Shown here piece by piece: positions 1-6,423 of a stretch of DNA of 35,013 nt (position 1 is its first letter; each line of letters opens with the position of its first letter). The DNA is taken from positions 1 to 35,013 of the IMG/VR virus record IMGVR_UViG_3300013306_000038; one strand, given 5' to 3'. A model generated the notes under the pieces. That model saw only the letters and a list, made by a program, of their open reading frames with translations, made no database searches and had not been told where the DNA came from. A program made the translations under genes and the position numbers. The DNA comes from a virus.

Positions 1-215
1 AATTGTTCAGAAATTTTCGGGATCGAGCGTTGCGCCGCCGCGCGCTGTGCTGCCATGTCGGTCAAAAACAGGTTGAACGTTCCTAGCGTCTCTGTGTGAC
101 CGTCAGCGAAACGCACCGTGACCGATCCGTTCACTTCGTCAGCAGTGGACACAACCGGCGTCACCTTGCCGTTGCTGCTGACGAAGAAAAGGCGGGTATT
201 AACGCTTACCGGCAT
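1..215 (-). CDS. Hypothetical protein, partial (runs off the left edge)
   Basis: The minus-strand frame is open from an ATG at 215 to the window edge (71 codons visible), so only the N-terminus is seen. The start overlaps the last 17 bases of the Nudix gene upstream, as is usual in this operon. The visible part begins MPVSVNTRLFF, looks beta-rich (short alternating hydrophobic strands with polar turns), then turns into an alanine/arginine-rich helix. No family is recognised. Its place after the holin and Nudix genes would fit a late or virion-associated role, but this is only position. Confidence 0.65.
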   Translation of the reverse strand, partial: MPVSVNTRLFFVSSNGKVTPVVSTADEVNGSVTVRFADGHTETLGTFNLFLTDMAAQRAAAQRSIPKISEQ

Positions 216-918
216 CCGTGCCCCCGATGATCGAAATGATTGCAGCGTGATTCAGACCAAGTACGATGCGCGACCAGCTTTCGAGCGGCATATCGGCCTT
301 CGCTTGCTTCAGATCATCGGCACCAAACATGCCAATCGTTTCAAGTTCTGGTTCACTGCATGAGATCGTGTAGATCGGCGGCACTTCGAGGAAGAACAAA
401 GCGCCATAGTGCACGCGTCCAACCGGGTCGCTTGCATCGTTGATGATCCCGGCAAAGATTGGTCGATGACCATCGAGGTACGTCAGTAAAAGACGATCGC
501 CGATTTCATCGGTAGCGATGTTGATTTCTTCACCAAGCTCGCGGCGGATTGCATAATCGATCAACCGATCGAAATCGATCGCGCTTTCTTCCGTGCTCGC
601 ATGAAGCGCATCGTTCAGATCCACATGACCGCCGACGCCGATACTGTATGCACCGGCAAGGCGCGACTCGCCGATGCCCTTCCCGCGTTGATACGTGAAG
701 AACTTCAGGTTGCCGCTGACCTTCGAGCGCTGGAACAACACGATGTACGGCAAAAGCTGACCGTATCGTTCATCCGTTTCGAGTTCTGCCCGGCGCATGA
801 TCACGAGCGAACCGCCTGCCTGATCCTTGAACTGGTTGAAGGGCATGAAGTTAAACGGGCTCGCGATCTTGCCGAACCGATCCTTTTCAAATGCAACGAT
901 GTGTTCGCCGTGTTTCAT
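199..918 (-). CDS. Nudix-family hydrolase (COG4112-like predicted phosphoesterase)
   Basis: This 239-residue protein has a degenerate Nudix signature. A glycine-rich strand, SIGVGGHVD (about residues 92-100), is followed after a roughly 25-residue helical stretch by RRELGEEINI (125-134), which matches the RE-U-x-EE core that binds the metal in MutT-type hydrolases. The wider pattern (Y-Q-R-G-K, then G-E-S-R-L, then S-I-G-V-G-G-H) is typical of the predicted phosphoesterase branch COG4112. The substrate is unknown; members cleave nucleoside diphosphates linked to other groups. The spacing between the two halves of the Nudix box is longer than the classical 23-residue motif. Its ATG overlaps the holin stop codon (TAATG), so the two are probably translationally coupled. 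Confidence 0.75.
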   Translation of the reverse strand: MKHGEHIVAFEKDRFGKIASPFNFMPFNQFKDQAGGSLVIMRRAELETDERYGQLLPYIVLFQRSKVSGNLKFFTYQRGKGIGESRLAGAYSIGVGGHVDLNDALHASTEESAIDFDRLIDYAIRRELGEEINIATDEIGDRLLLTYLDGHRPIFAGIINDASDPVGRVHYGALFFLEVPPIYTISCSEPELETIGMFGADDLKQAKADMPLESWSRIVLGLNHAAIISIIGGTDAGKR

Positions 919-1616
919 TAGCTGCCTCGATAAATTTGGTTGGGGTTGTTGTCTGCATCAGGCGGCGGGTTGTTGATCGCGACCGCTGGCGATCCGCCTT
1001 GTGGTGCATTGATGTTGACCGTCGATGATGGCGTGGGCGCGGCAAGGGCCGGATAGCTGCTTACGCTTCCGGGCGAAATTGCGAAGTCGGTCACTTTGGA
1101 CGTTTGCGCGGAGCCGATGCGGGTCGATCCATACTCGTAGTTCATCACTGCCGCCCAAGCCGTGCCAAGCGAGCCAATCATGAGATACACGACGGGGCCG
1201 TTTGCTTTTGGGATCTCGACGAAGCAAAGCATTGCGAGCGAGCCAAAGAACCCAAGCGTGACGAAGATCGCGAGCGCGCTAGGGAACCAGTCCTTGGTTT
1301 CCATCTGACGCTTTCGGGCATCCTTTCGATCATCGACTTCAGTCGCATACGCGTTGTTCGCGGCGGTCAATTGCGCGAGCGTATCCGCCGCTTGGATCTG
1401 CTGAAGTTGAACTTTCGCGTTGATCTGCAGTTCTGCGATCTTTTCCGCTGCTGCCGGATCGGTCGCCAGCGCTGCAGAAACCGCGTCAGGCGTGTTCGCC
1501 GTGCCAAGCGCGGCAGAGATAAGACCGCCGACCGCGCCGCCCAAGGGACCGCCTACGAGCGTTCCGAGAATCGGCGCTGCTTTGCCGATGTCGTTCTTCA
1601 AATCTGACCATTGCAT
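918..1616 (-). CDS. 3-TM holin (GTA-holin-like)
   Basis: This 232-residue membrane protein has three hydrophobic segments: a glycine/alanine-rich one at about 13-38, SALAIFVTLGFFGSLAML at about 112-129, and VVYLMIGSLGTAWAAVM at about 140-156. Between the first and second lies a charged helical stretch containing a D-R-K-D-A-R-K motif. This layout matches the 'holin of 3TMs' family (GTA-type holins), which permeabilise the inner membrane to release endolysin. The C-terminal 60 residues are proline/asparagine-rich and probably disordered. A GGGGTGA ribosome site precedes the ATG. No endolysin gene is visible in the window, so the lysis role rests on the family resemblance. Confidence 0.75.
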   Translation of the reverse strand: MQWSDLKNDIGKAAPILGTLVGGPLGGAVGGLISAALGTANTPDAVSAALATDPAAAEKIAELQINAKVQLQQIQAADTLAQLTAANNAYATEVDDRKDARKRQMETKDWFPSALAIFVTLGFFGSLAMLCFVEIPKANGPVVYLMIGSLGTAWAAVMNYEYGSTRIGSAQTSKVTDFAISPGSVSSYPALAAPTPSSTVNINAPQGGSPAVAINNPPPDADNNPNQIYRGS

Positions 1617-1630
1617 ATTTCACCCCGTTA

Positions 1631-1659
1631 AAAAACCACGCTTTATGGGGCGTGGTTTT
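1631..1659 (-). terminator. Rho-independent terminator
   Basis: A 10-bp perfect stem (AAAACCACGC with GCGTGGTTTT, arms 1632-1641 and 1650-1659) with an 8-base loop ends in a T-run when read on the minus strand. It sits between the 1693-2058 gene and the holin, so it would end or attenuate the replication operon before the holin gene. The symmetric A/T flanks could let it work in both directions. Confidence 0.75.
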
Positions 1660-1692
1660 CGTTTCAATCTGGCCGAATCGATACTTTTCTTC

Positions 1693-2058
1693 TTAGCCCT
1701 GAATCACGGGCGGATCTTGGTTCTGCAATTGGGCCTGCTGTGCCTCTTCCACGGTCTGCACGGCAGCTTCCGGGGCCGGGTCGCCTGCAACCGTACCGGC
1801 AACGTCCGCGACGCCTGCAGCGTTCGTTTCCACGGCCTTAGCATCGCTTTCGACGGTTGCCGCGAGACCCTGAACCCATTTCACGCCAGCTTCGAACGCT
1901 TCGCTGATCGAGATATCCTGACCGCTCTTCGAGGAAAGAAACGCTTGTTCGGCATCCTTCAGGTTTTCGACGGTGATTTCAACCTTCGATTCCGCTGCCT
2001 TTGCCTTCTCGAACAACGACTCGATGTCGTCTTTGATTTCGCTGAAAATCTTGAGCAT
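1693..2058 (-). CDS. Hypothetical small acidic helical protein
   Basis: The 121-residue product is acidic and alanine/valine-rich. Its first 90 residues are predicted helical (E-S-L-F-E-K-A-K-A-A-E-S heptad-like patterns), with a glutamine/proline-rich C-terminal tail. There is no signal peptide or membrane segment and no recognised family. The gene has a good AGGGG ribosome site. It is isolated between two intrinsic terminators (1631-1659 downstream, 2081-2113 upstream), so it is probably expressed by read-through or from its own unrecognised promoter. Confidence 0.7.
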   Translation of the reverse strand: MLKIFSEIKDDIESLFEKAKAAESKVEITVENLKDAEQAFLSSKSGQDISISEAFEAGVKWVQGLAATVESDAKAVETNAAGVADVAGTVAGDPAPEAAVQTVEEAQQAQLQNQDPPVIQG

Positions 2059-2080
2059 TACAAACCCCTTAAGTTTAAAT

Positions 2081-2113
2081 AAAAAAGACCGCCATAAAAC
2101 AATCTATGGCGGT
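2081..2113 (-). terminator. Rho-independent terminator
   Basis: A 9-bp perfect stem (arms 2088-2096 and 2105-2113, ACCGCCATA / TATGGCGGT) with an 8-base loop is followed on the minus strand by CTTTTTT. It lies just after the stop codon of the 2156-3079 gene and should end the replication-gene transcript there. Confidence 0.8.
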
Positions 2114-2155
2114 AACTCACATAATAATCCGGATTAATCCGAAATAGAGAGTTTA

Positions 2156-3079
2156 TTAGAAGCCTTCCGCTTCCTTGGGCGTGTCGGTCGCGTTGCCGGT
2201 CTCGACGTGGCCGGACTTGTTGTGATCGACTTGCACGTTTCCTGCAACGATGTCGTTATGGAACGACTTCGCTTCCTTGTAAAGCTCTGCATCGGTCACG
2301 AGGCCATCGAGCGCGAATTGAGCGCCGCTCCACGAGCCTTTGTCGTTGCTCATGCCGACCGTGGTCAGCTTGACCAGATTCGCGAACGTCGGGGGCGTGC
2401 GCTTCACGCCTTGGACTTCGATCTTCTTTTGCTGAAGCGCGGTCATCAGCATCTTCGATGCCTTGGTTTGCGTCGCGGCGAGAGACAGAATCACGCGGCC
2501 CGTTTCGTTCGTATCCGGATCGATCGTGATCAGGAAGTGCGAACGCGTGTCGGCGTAATAGCTGCTTTTCTTCTCGTTCACGCTGCCGTCTTGTTCCGGC
2601 TTATACGAGCGGCCTTCGATCGTCATCACTTGCGCCGGATCGGACTTCAGCGCTTCGAATTGCTCGACCGTGAATTCACCTTGGAAACCGCCATCGCCTT
2701 CGCGACCGCCCCAAAGGATGAAAGTACGCTTGTATGCGCATGGGATCACGATCAAACCGGCTTTGCCGTCATACAGCTTCTTGGTGACCGTGTTGATCAG
2801 CATACCGGCCTTCGCGCCTTCAACATATGCGCCGTCGTCTTCATCGACCATCGGCGACATTTTTTGCAGGATCTGCAAGAAGGGAATCGCAAACGATTCG
2901 GCATCCGCGCCTTCGAAACCGCCGCCGAAATCCGACGCGTCCATAAATTCGGGAACGTTGGCGAGTGCCGTGTTCTCGACCTTTGCGACTTCAGTCGATT
3001 CTTTCTTTTCGACGGGAGCCTTTTCAGCTTCAACTTTTTTGATCACGCTGGAAGTTCCTTTAGCTTGACGGGTTGCCAT
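2156..3079 (-). CDS. Conserved phage replication-module protein, possible ssDNA-binding/recombination partner
   Basis: The start chosen is the ATG at 3079 (307 residues, MATRQAKG...), because an AGAAAGGAAAG ribosome site lies just upstream; the frame stays open further upstream without one. The N-terminal 60 residues are lysine/glutamate-rich and low-complexity. The core, starting around A-D-A-E-S-F-A-I-P-F-L-Q-I-L-Q, has a pattern I know from many phages (IPFLQILQKMSP, then G-x-x-x-x-x-x-x-N-T-V-T, then ILWGGREGDGGF). That family is usually annotated as hypothetical, sometimes as ssDNA-binding. The acidic C-terminus and position beside helicase, nuclease and polymerase genes would suit an SSB-like protein, but no OB-fold motif can be proven by eye. 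Confidence 0.7.
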   Translation of the reverse strand: MATRQAKGTSSVIKKVEAEKAPVEKKESTEVAKVENTALANVPEFMDASDFGGGFEGADAESFAIPFLQILQKMSPMVDEDDGAYVEGAKAGMLINTVTKKLYDGKAGLIVIPCAYKRTFILWGGREGDGGFQGEFTVEQFEALKSDPAQVMTIEGRSYKPEQDGSVNEKKSSYYADTRSHFLITIDPDTNETGRVILSLAATQTKASKMLMTALQQKKIEVQGVKRTPPTFANLVKLTTVGMSNDKGSWSGAQFALDGLVTDAELYKEAKSFHNDIVAGNVQVDHNKSGHVETGNATDTPKEAEGF

Positions 3080-3146
3080 GATGATTTTCTTTCCTTTCTG
3101 ATGATGTGGATTTAATCGCCGACTTGACGATGGGGAGAAGCTTAGT

Positions 3147-3737
3147 TCACTTTTTCTTTTTTGGCAATGTAATTTTCGCTTGCCGGAATTCGTACACGCC
3201 GAAAAGATCCATGGGGATGTTGGTCCCCGCTTCAAGCTGTTCTTTGACGAACGCCTTCAGGGTTTGCGCATGTACGCCTTCGTCGATCGAGGGTGGAAAC
3301 CCGATCTCTTGCAGCGCCTTCGAGACACGCTCAACGTTCGCTTCTTCGCCCTTGCCGAATTCGAGCAACACCTTTGTCTTCAGGATGCCGCCGAAATCGT
3401 TTTCCTTCAACCACGCATGCGCGGCGGGTTTGTGCTCGACTGTGATCGACGCCTTCACGTCTTCCTTCACAGCAATTTTCGATCCATCCGTAAGAGTGTA
3501 GGACTCCATGCCAAGCGTGAGCATCACGCCGGGGATTTCCGACATCAGGATTCGATTGTTCTCGCCCTGAAGCTCTGCAAGCGCCACGTTCGCCGCGCTG
3601 ATCAGTTCTTCGAGTTCCTTCGAGCGTTCGGCAAGCTGCGAAAGCCGTTCGAGTGTTGCCGGTTGCTCTTCTGGCGCTGGATCTTCGATACCCTCGAAGT
3701 AATCGATGACCGGCTTGTTTTCTTCATTCATGTTCAT
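3147..3737 (-). CDS. Conserved phage protein with coiled coil, replication module
   Basis: The product is 196 residues from the ATG at 3737; GTG at 3743 or ATG at 3731 are alternative starts, and AGAAAAG lies at suitable distance for 3737. Residues about 25-65 form a helical coiled coil (L-E-R-L-S-Q-L-A-E-R-S-K-E-L-E-E-L). They are followed by a conserved region with the pattern EIPGVMLTLGMESYTLTDGS, an H-A-W-L-K-E-N motif, and a C-terminal block Q-T-L-K-A-F-V-K-E-Q-L-E-A-G...P-M-D-L-F-G-V-Y. This arrangement recurs in phage proteins next to replication genes, with unknown function. The lysine tail could contact nucleic acid. It lies between the SSB-like gene and the SNF2 helicase group. Confidence 0.75.
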   Translation of the reverse strand: MNMNEENKPVIDYFEGIEDPAPEEQPATLERLSQLAERSKELEELISAANVALAELQGENNRILMSEIPGVMLTLGMESYTLTDGSKIAVKEDVKASITVEHKPAAHAWLKENDFGGILKTKVLLEFGKGEEANVERVSKALQEIGFPPSIDEGVHAQTLKAFVKEQLEAGTNIPMDLFGVYEFRQAKITLPKKKK

Positions 3738-3747
3738 TCTCACTTTT

Positions 3748-4083
3748 CTAGGGGTTGATTTCCAAACGGATGTAAATCTTCGAACGATTATCCCACTTCA
3801 ACATCGACAACGTTTTGCGGCGGCGAAGGATCAGGCCGCAACAAATTCCAATCACGGACGGGTCACCAACCGCGAGAAGGTGATCATGATCGCCGAAATC
3901 TTCGAGCGCTTCCCGGATCTTTGGCGTGATGCGAGCCAAGTACATCGGATTGTCTTCCGGACCAAGGATCGGCGTTAGCTGCCCGAACTGCGCGGCGGGA
4001 CTGAAGTCGTGAACGGGTACATGCCGACCCGTGGAGGGATCGATACGCTCGACGATTTGCGGAATAAATACACGTTCTATCAT
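3748..4083 (-). CDS. Hypothetical protein linked to the SNF2 helicase gene
   Basis: The product has 111 residues: MIERVFIPQIVERIDPSTGRH at the N-terminus, then a central helix (T-P-K-I-R-E-A-L-E-D-F) and a C-terminal basic stretch R-R-R-K-T-L-S-M-L-K-W. No known domain is recognised. An AGAAAGGTAAAG ribosome site precedes the ATG. A TGAACTAG box (4114-4121), related to the promoter boxes elsewhere in the window, lies in the short gap before the gene. It is probably co-transcribed with the helicase upstream. Confidence 0.7.
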   Translation of the reverse strand: MIERVFIPQIVERIDPSTGRHVPVHDFSPAAQFGQLTPILGPEDNPMYLARITPKIREALEDFGDHDHLLAVGDPSVIGICCGLILRRRKTLSMLKWDNRSKIYIRLEINP

Positions 4084-4125
4084 GGTTCTTTACCTTTCTT
4101 GGTGAAACAATATTGAACTAGCATC

Positions 4126-5604
4126 TTACGCCTTGGTGTGATTCTTGTCGATGATCTCGAACGCAATTTTGTTCTTTAGTGTGAGCGAACGAACAACGTC
4201 TTCATCAATTGTGTCTTCCGCAACTAGATCAATGTAGTTCACACTTTTTGTGGTCCCGATTCGATGGTTGCGGTCTTCAGATTGCAACCTTAGTTCATTA
4301 TCGAACGAGCATGAATAGTAAATTGCCGTCGTCGCGGCAGTGAGCGTGATCCCGATTCCTGCCGCTGCAGCGTGACCGACGAACGCGGTAATCTTCCCGG
4401 CTTGGAAGTCGTCGATCGCGCGCTCGCGGTCTTCCTTTGATGTCTTGCCGTAGTAAGTAACGGCAGATATACCGGCGTCCTTTAGCGCCGCGACAACCTG
4501 ATTGATCTCTTCCTCGAACATCGCCCAAACAATGAATTGGCCGTCGATGTCTTCGATCGCTTCCTTGAAGGCATCCATGCGCGGATTCACGCCCGGGTCA
4601 ACCAGTTCCGGATTGCCTTCGATGTTGATAAAGCCGGATGTGACTTGCTTGAGCTTCGTGCGCGTGGCGATTGCCTCAAAGCTCAGATCTTCATCGTCGT
4701 GCACATAGTGGTAATCATGCTTGAGCTTGTCGTATGCCTCGCGCTGCTTGCCTTCCAAGGCGAAATAGATCGTCTGATACACCTTTGGCGGCAGATCCAA
4801 GCAATCTTCCTTTCGGACCCGGTAACTGTGCGGCGCGATCATTGCCGCGAGCTTATCGAGGTTCTTATACATCGGCATGCCGTTGTCGTCGCGCTCGACG
4901 ATTTGAGCAAATGCAGCGCGCGGACCCATTTTCTGAATCAGTCCCTTACCCTTGGGCGAACCCATGTCCATCAAAACCGAGTATTCCGCGACGAACGCGC
5001 GGTAACTCGTGGTTCCAAGTAAGCCGGGTTTCAGAAAATCGAATTGACTGAAAAGATCGGTCGGCGCTTTGGTGACTGGCGTACCGGTCAAGATCCGACG
5101 AGCTTCCGCAAGCCTTCCCGCTTTGTTCACTTTCTTGGTGCGCTGTGCATCCGGGTTCTTGATCCGCGTCGATTCATCGACAACCATCATCACCTTGAAC
5201 GATCGCAAAAACTCTTCCGCTGCTTCGAGCCCTGCCGTCGTGTTCATCTGGTTAATCGAGATCGAGAGCACGCGAAGCGGAGCCATGCCGTTCGCGTAGT
5301 GCCGACCATACAGGCGATCGAACGCGGCCTTGTCTTTCTTCGTGGTCGGTTTCTTTGACCATGCAAACGCTACATACGGGACTTCCAAGTGCGTCGGGAT
5401 CTCGCGGCGGACCCAATTTGTATGCACGCCGTTAGGTGCAACCACGAGCAACGCATCGATCTTGTTACCGATGAAACAGCGTTCGGCGTCGGCGAGTGTT
5501 TCCCATGTCTTGCCGGTTCCCTGTTCCATCAGGAAGGCGAAGTTTCGCTTTCCTTCCGATCGAGCGAGGCCAACGATCTGATGATCCATCCCTTTAGTTT
5601 TCAT
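4126..5604 (-). CDS. SNF2/DEAD-type superfamily 2 DNA helicase/translocase
   Basis: This 492-residue SF2 ATPase has both RecA-like lobes. Walker A is EQGTGKTW (about 27-34), motif II is VVDESTRIKN (141-150, a DEAD-box variant DEST), and motif III is ILTGTP (171-176). In the second lobe, an A-G-I-G-I-T-L-T-A-A motif V is followed by QSEDRNHRIG (441-450), the arginine-finger motif VI of SNF2-like enzymes. Such phage proteins probably translocate on duplex or forked DNA during replication or recombination. The start codon shares ATGA with the stop of the VRR-NUC nuclease gene upstream, so the two are coupled and probably act together. Length is normal for the compact phage form without accessory domains. 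Confidence 0.92.
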   Translation of the reverse strand: MKTKGMDHQIVGLARSEGKRNFAFLMEQGTGKTWETLADAERCFIGNKIDALLVVAPNGVHTNWVRREIPTHLEVPYVAFAWSKKPTTKKDKAAFDRLYGRHYANGMAPLRVLSISINQMNTTAGLEAAEEFLRSFKVMMVVDESTRIKNPDAQRTKKVNKAGRLAEARRILTGTPVTKAPTDLFSQFDFLKPGLLGTTSYRAFVAEYSVLMDMGSPKGKGLIQKMGPRAAFAQIVERDDNGMPMYKNLDKLAAMIAPHSYRVRKEDCLDLPPKVYQTIYFALEGKQREAYDKLKHDYHYVHDDEDLSFEAIATRTKLKQVTSGFINIEGNPELVDPGVNPRMDAFKEAIEDIDGQFIVWAMFEEEINQVVAALKDAGISAVTYYGKTSKEDRERAIDDFQAGKITAFVGHAAAAGIGITLTAATTAIYYSCSFDNELRLQSEDRNHRIGTTKSVNYIDLVAEDTIDEDVVRSLTLKNKIAFEIIDKNHTKA

Positions 5605-6020
5605 CGGTGTTCCAAGTTCATAAGGTAATCAACGATTGAAGACATGCCAAGAGCAAGCGAATATTTCACAATATCGTCCCGTGTCATATCAACGATTTCT
5701 ATGTTTTCTTTCGGGTTCAACAAAAATGCTTCTTTTCCTACTTTCAGTAGAACAAATGCGTTACCTTTAAAACGCATCCAAGCTTTCAGAAAAGGAATCT
5801 GCCCGGGCTCGAACGCATCTTTCATTGGTTTAGTTGTATCCCGTGCAGGCCACGCATGCAAGGCTTTCGACTCGATCCAGAAGACAACCCCTAGTCGGTT
5901 CTTGCCGATGATGTCGGGCATTCCCGTGCCGACTAGGTTTTCAATGCGGTGAAGCGTCAGGCGGTCTGCGTTGGCACGCTTGAGTCCATCCCATGCAAGC
6001 TGTTCTTTTAAGCGTGCCAT
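5601..6020 (-). CDS. VRR-NUC domain (PD-(D/E)XK) nuclease
   Basis: The protein has 139 residues. The VRR-NUC core is visible: an N-terminal helix with E6, G-T-G-M-P-D at 31-36 (catalytic D36), F-W-I-E-S-K at 47-52 (E50, K52, the E-x-K part), and Q74 in E-P-G-Q-I-P-F-L, the usual trailing helix. VRR-NUC proteins are structure-specific nucleases or Holliday-junction resolvases, often paired with SNF2 helicases in phages and bacteria. The 4-base overlap with the helicase gene matches that pairing. A role in resolving replication or recombination branches is inferred from family and context. Confidence 0.9.
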   Translation of the reverse strand: MARLKEQLAWDGLKRANADRLTLHRIENLVGTGMPDIIGKNRLGVVFWIESKALHAWPARDTTKPMKDAFEPGQIPFLKAWMRFKGNAFVLLKVGKEAFLLNPKENIEIVDMTRDDIVKYSLALGMSSIVDYLMNLEHR

Positions 6021-6024
6021 ACAG

Positions 6025-6258
6025 TTAGAACGTTGTTGGTTTGGCGATCGAGCGGATCACGGACATGAAGCCTTTTTGAAGATCGGTCTTGCCAGTCTCC
6101 AACCAGCGCGGGTCTGCATTCCACCCGGGGCGACCGTCTTCGAGCTTTTCAATCCATTCGCCAACTTGAACGGCAAGTGCCTTGCCTTCGTTCATCAGAT
6201 CGATTTCGTCTTGCGACAGATCACGATAACCTTTGATTTGCTTATGCTGATTGTCCAT
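6025..6258 (-). CDS. acb2: Acb2-like anti-CBASS cyclic-nucleotide sponge (Acb2/Tad1 hook domain)
   Basis: This small protein of 77 residues is almost entirely a known domain. Its N-terminus, QHKQIKGYRDLSQDEIDLMN (4-23), and C-terminus, RWLETGKTDLQKGFMSVIRS (51-70), match the conserved ends of Acb2 proteins (T4 Vs.4, Pseudomonas phage PaMx33). Acb2 forms hexamers that bind cyclic di- and trinucleotides and so block CBASS effectors; relatives in the hook-domain group act against Thoeris. The tyrosine in GYR and the lysine in the first helix that contact ligand in known Acb2 have counterparts here (Y11, K26). The middle loop is shorter than in PaMx33. The gene sits between a small membrane-protein gene and the VRR-NUC gene, inside the replication operon. 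Confidence 0.87.
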   Translation of the reverse strand: MDNQHKQIKGYRDLSQDEIDLMNEGKALAVQVGEWIEKLEDGRPGWNADPRWLETGKTDLQKGFMSVIRSIAKPTTF

Positions 6259-6261
6259 AAA

Positions 6262-6420
6262 CTACCCCTTGTAAATCTGTTCGAACCCGCCGCCAGCGAT
6301 TGCCGCGACGATGAACAGAAAAATGATAAGCAACACCATCACGAAGTATTCACGGGCGAGCCATAAGGCCACGAAGGTGACGCCCATAAGTGCAAAAATC
6401 AGCGCAACAGCGATTCCCAT
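6262..6420 (-). CDS. Small two-segment membrane protein (52 aa)
   Basis: An ATG at 6420 preceded by GGGGTGA (spacing suitable) opens a 52-residue frame ending with TAG at 6262. The product is mostly hydrophobic: a first segment from I3 to about L21 (G-V-T-F-V-A-L-W-L) and a second from about V27 to I41 (M-V-L-L-I-I-F-L-F-I-V), joined by A-R-E-Y, with a short polar tail. It lies tightly between the polymerase stop codon (6424) and the acb2 start (6258). No family is recognised; very small holin-like or membrane-anchoring roles are possible. Confidence 0.7.
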   Translation of the reverse strand: MGIAVALIFALMGVTFVALWLAREYFVMVLLIIFLFIVAAIAGGGFEQIYKG

Positions 6421-6423
6421 ACG

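Noticed and set aside
2207-3115. 302-codon plus-strand frame opposite the 2156-3079 gene
   Set aside because: Arginine/leucine-rich antisense frame caused by codon bias; the minus frame has the ribosome site and a conserved pattern.
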